Shown one piece after another: positions 62,691 through 64,000 of a DNA stretch of 64,000 nt. Each line of letters opens with the position of its first letter. Position 1 is the stretch's first letter. The translations under genes were made by a program, and so were the position numbers. The notes beneath the pieces were generated by a model. It was not told where the DNA came from. It searched no databases and saw only the letters and a list, made by a program, of their open reading frames with translations. The DNA comes from Levilinea saccharolytica (GTDB taxonomy: Bacteria; Chloroflexota; Anaerolineae; Anaerolineales; Anaerolineaceae), in the NCBI RefSeq assembly GCF_001306035.1, contig NZ_LGCM01000037.1, forward strand, positions 1 to 64,000, written 5' to 3'.

Positions 62691-64000
62691 ATGGAAACGA
62701 TTAAAAACTACATCAACGGTCAATGGATCGAAGCCGCCGAGGCGGAATACGCCTCGGTGATTAACCCCGCCACGGGCGAGGAAGTGGCCCGCACGCCCCT
62801 GTGCGGCCCCGAGGTGGTGGATGCGGCCGCCCAGGCCGCGGCGGCGGCTTTGCCCGCCTGGCGGCGTACCCCGGCCCAGGACCGCATTCAATACCTCTTT
62901 AAACTGCGCGATCTGCTCAAAAGCCATCAGGACGAAATCGCCCGCGCCATCGTCATCGAGGCCGGCAAAACCTTTGACGAGGCCAAAGCCGAGATGGTGC
63001 GCGCCATTGAAAACGTGGAAACGGCCTGCGGCATCCCCATGATGATGAAAGGTGAAATCGCCGAAGACATCGCCCCCGGCATTGACGAACGCATGCTGCG
63101 CCAGCCGGTGGGGGTGTGCGCCACCATCTGCCCCTTCAACTTCCCCGGCATGATCCCCTTCTGGTATCTGCCCTACGCATTGGCTTGCGGCAACACCTAT
63201 GTGATCAAGCCTTCTGAGAAAGTGCCGCTGACCATGCAGGTCATCTTCCGGCTGATTGACCAGGTGGGCTTCCCCGCGGGGGTGGTGAACATGGTCAACG
63301 GGGCCAAGGCCGCCGTGGACGCCATTTTGGATCATCCCGCCATCCGCGCCGTCACCTTTGTGGGCTCCTCACCTGTGGCCCGCTACATTTACCTGCGCGC
63401 GGCGGAGCGCGGCAAACGCGTTCAGGCCCAGGGCGGCGCCAAGAATCCGGTGGTGATTCTGCCGGACGCGGATATGGATATGGCCGTGCGCATTGTGTCG
63501 GATTCCGCCTTTGGCTGCGCCGGTCAGCGCTGTTTGGCGGTGTCGTGGGTGGTGACGGTGGATCAGGCCCGCCAGCCCTTCCTGGAGCGCATCTGTGAAT
63601 CGGCGCGCAGCAAGGTGGTAGGCTACGGCCTGGATCAGGGCGTGCAGATGGGCCCGGTCATCAGCCAGGCTGCCCGCGAGCGCATTGAAGGGCTGATCGG
63701 TGTGGGCGTGCGCGATGGGGCGCAGGCGCTGGTGGACGGGCGCGGCGCGCTCATCCCCGGCTACGAAAAAGGTTCCTTCATCCGCCCCACCGTGCTGGAT
63801 CATGTGCAGCCGGGCAGCGAGCTTTCAAAAACGGAGATTTTTGGGCCGGTGCTGAGCCTGACCCATGTGAACACGTTGGAAGAAGCCCTGGAGCTGGTGA
63901 ACGCGGGGGTTTACGGCAACCAGGCCAGTATCTTCACCGCCAGCGGCGCAGCCGCCCGCCGGTTTTCCTATGAAGCCCAGGCGGGCAATATCGGTATCAA
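62691..64000 (+). CDS. iolA: Methylmalonate-semialdehyde dehydrogenase, CoA-acylating (3' end off the window)
   Basis: IolA/MmsA converts malonate or methylmalonate semialdehyde to acetyl- or propionyl-CoA, the last step of inositol breakdown. 436 residues are present: the N-terminus [17 protein letters not shown]-binding region ([20 protein letters not shown]), catalytic Cys in [13 protein letters not shown] near residue 284, and the EIFGPVLSL block. The frame has no stop before the window ends, with roughly 50 residues missing from the usual 485-500. It begins seven bases after iolG. Confidence 0.94.
   Translation, partial: METIKNYINGQWIEAAEAEYASVINPATGEEVARTPLCGPEVVDAAAQAAAAALPAWRRTPAQDRIQYLFKLRDLLKSHQDEIARAIVIEAGKTFDEAKAEMVRAIENVETACGIPMMMKGEIAEDIAPGIDERMLRQPVGVCATICPFNFPGMIPFWYLPYALACGNTYVIKPSEKVPLTMQVIFRLIDQVGFPAGVVNMVNGAKAAVDAILDHPAIRAVTFVGSSPVARYIYLRAAERGKRVQAQGGAKNPVVILPDADMDMAVRIVSDSAFGCAGQRCLAVSWVVTVDQARQPFLERICESARSKVVGYGLDQGVQMGPVISQAARERIEGLIGVGVRDGAQALVDGRGALIPGYEKGSFIRPTVLDHVQPGSELSKTEIFGPVLSLTHVNTLEEALELVNAGVYGNQASIFTASGAAARRFSYEAQAGNIGI

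Overview
The window is GC-rich chromosomal DNA from a bacterium, most likely an Anaerolineae-type member of the Chloroflexota. That assignment is inference. It rests on threonine/proline-rich lipoproteins with NBR1-type Ig domains, large secreted NHL-repeat proteins, FHA/PP2C signalling proteins, a LexA with a GAAC-N4-GTTC operator, and an rplKAJL cluster that is not followed by rpoBC. No database search was possible, so function names come from motifs and family knowledge.

Layout. 1-4.4 kb: two large multi-membrane proteins (possible GT-C enzymes) and a lipoprotein. 4.6-8.9 kb: alpha-glucan phosphorylase, a DUF2179-type membrane protein and a xylulokinase-type FGGY kinase. 8.9-12.3 kb: an NfeD/ClpP-class membrane protease divergent from dnaK. 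12.6-25.0 kb: envelope and exported proteins (an Ig-domain lipoprotein, a protein of four 105-107 residue repeats, two tandem 1,000-residue NHL paralogs), a pseudo-PP2C membrane protein and an alkyltransferase-like protein. 25.1-28.5 kb: ferrous iron uptake (DtxR-type repressor divergent from feoABC, with a palindromic operator on the promoter). 28.6-34.1 kb: tRNA-Thr/Tyr/Thr, tuf, rpmG, tRNA-Trp, secE, nusG, rplK, rplA, rplJ, rplL, with L1-type leader motifs before rplK and rplA and an L10 leader before rplJ. 34.2-50.4 kb: lexA, signalling proteins (single-domain response regulator, FHA + PP2C pair, histidine kinase + response regulator), NfeD/slipin pair, RNase D, beta-CASP nuclease, tRNA-Ser, marR with a lipid-kinase-like protein. 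50.4-51.3 kb: an esterase. 51.5-57.4 kb: an accessory island. 57.8-64 kb: a myo-inositol catabolic operon (iolB, transaldolase-like gene, iolD, iolG, iolA) running off the end.

The best candidate for an undescribed system is 51.5-57.4 kb. It holds a tightly overlapping XRE regulator / ImmA-type metallopeptidase / PIN-domain trio, followed by an obviously AT-richer cassette: a DGQHR-domain (DndB-like) protein, a 437-residue protein I do not recognise, and a D12-class adenine DNA methyltransferase whose start overlaps the preceding stop. No canonical restriction nuclease is visible, so the unknown protein is the natural effector candidate.

Regulatory structure also stands out. Several genes have a -10 hexamer only 6-7 nt before the start codon and no Shine-Dalgarno, suggesting leaderless mRNAs. 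Two LexA-like boxes bracket a perfect TTGACA-N17-TATAAT promoter in front of an unknown membrane protein.
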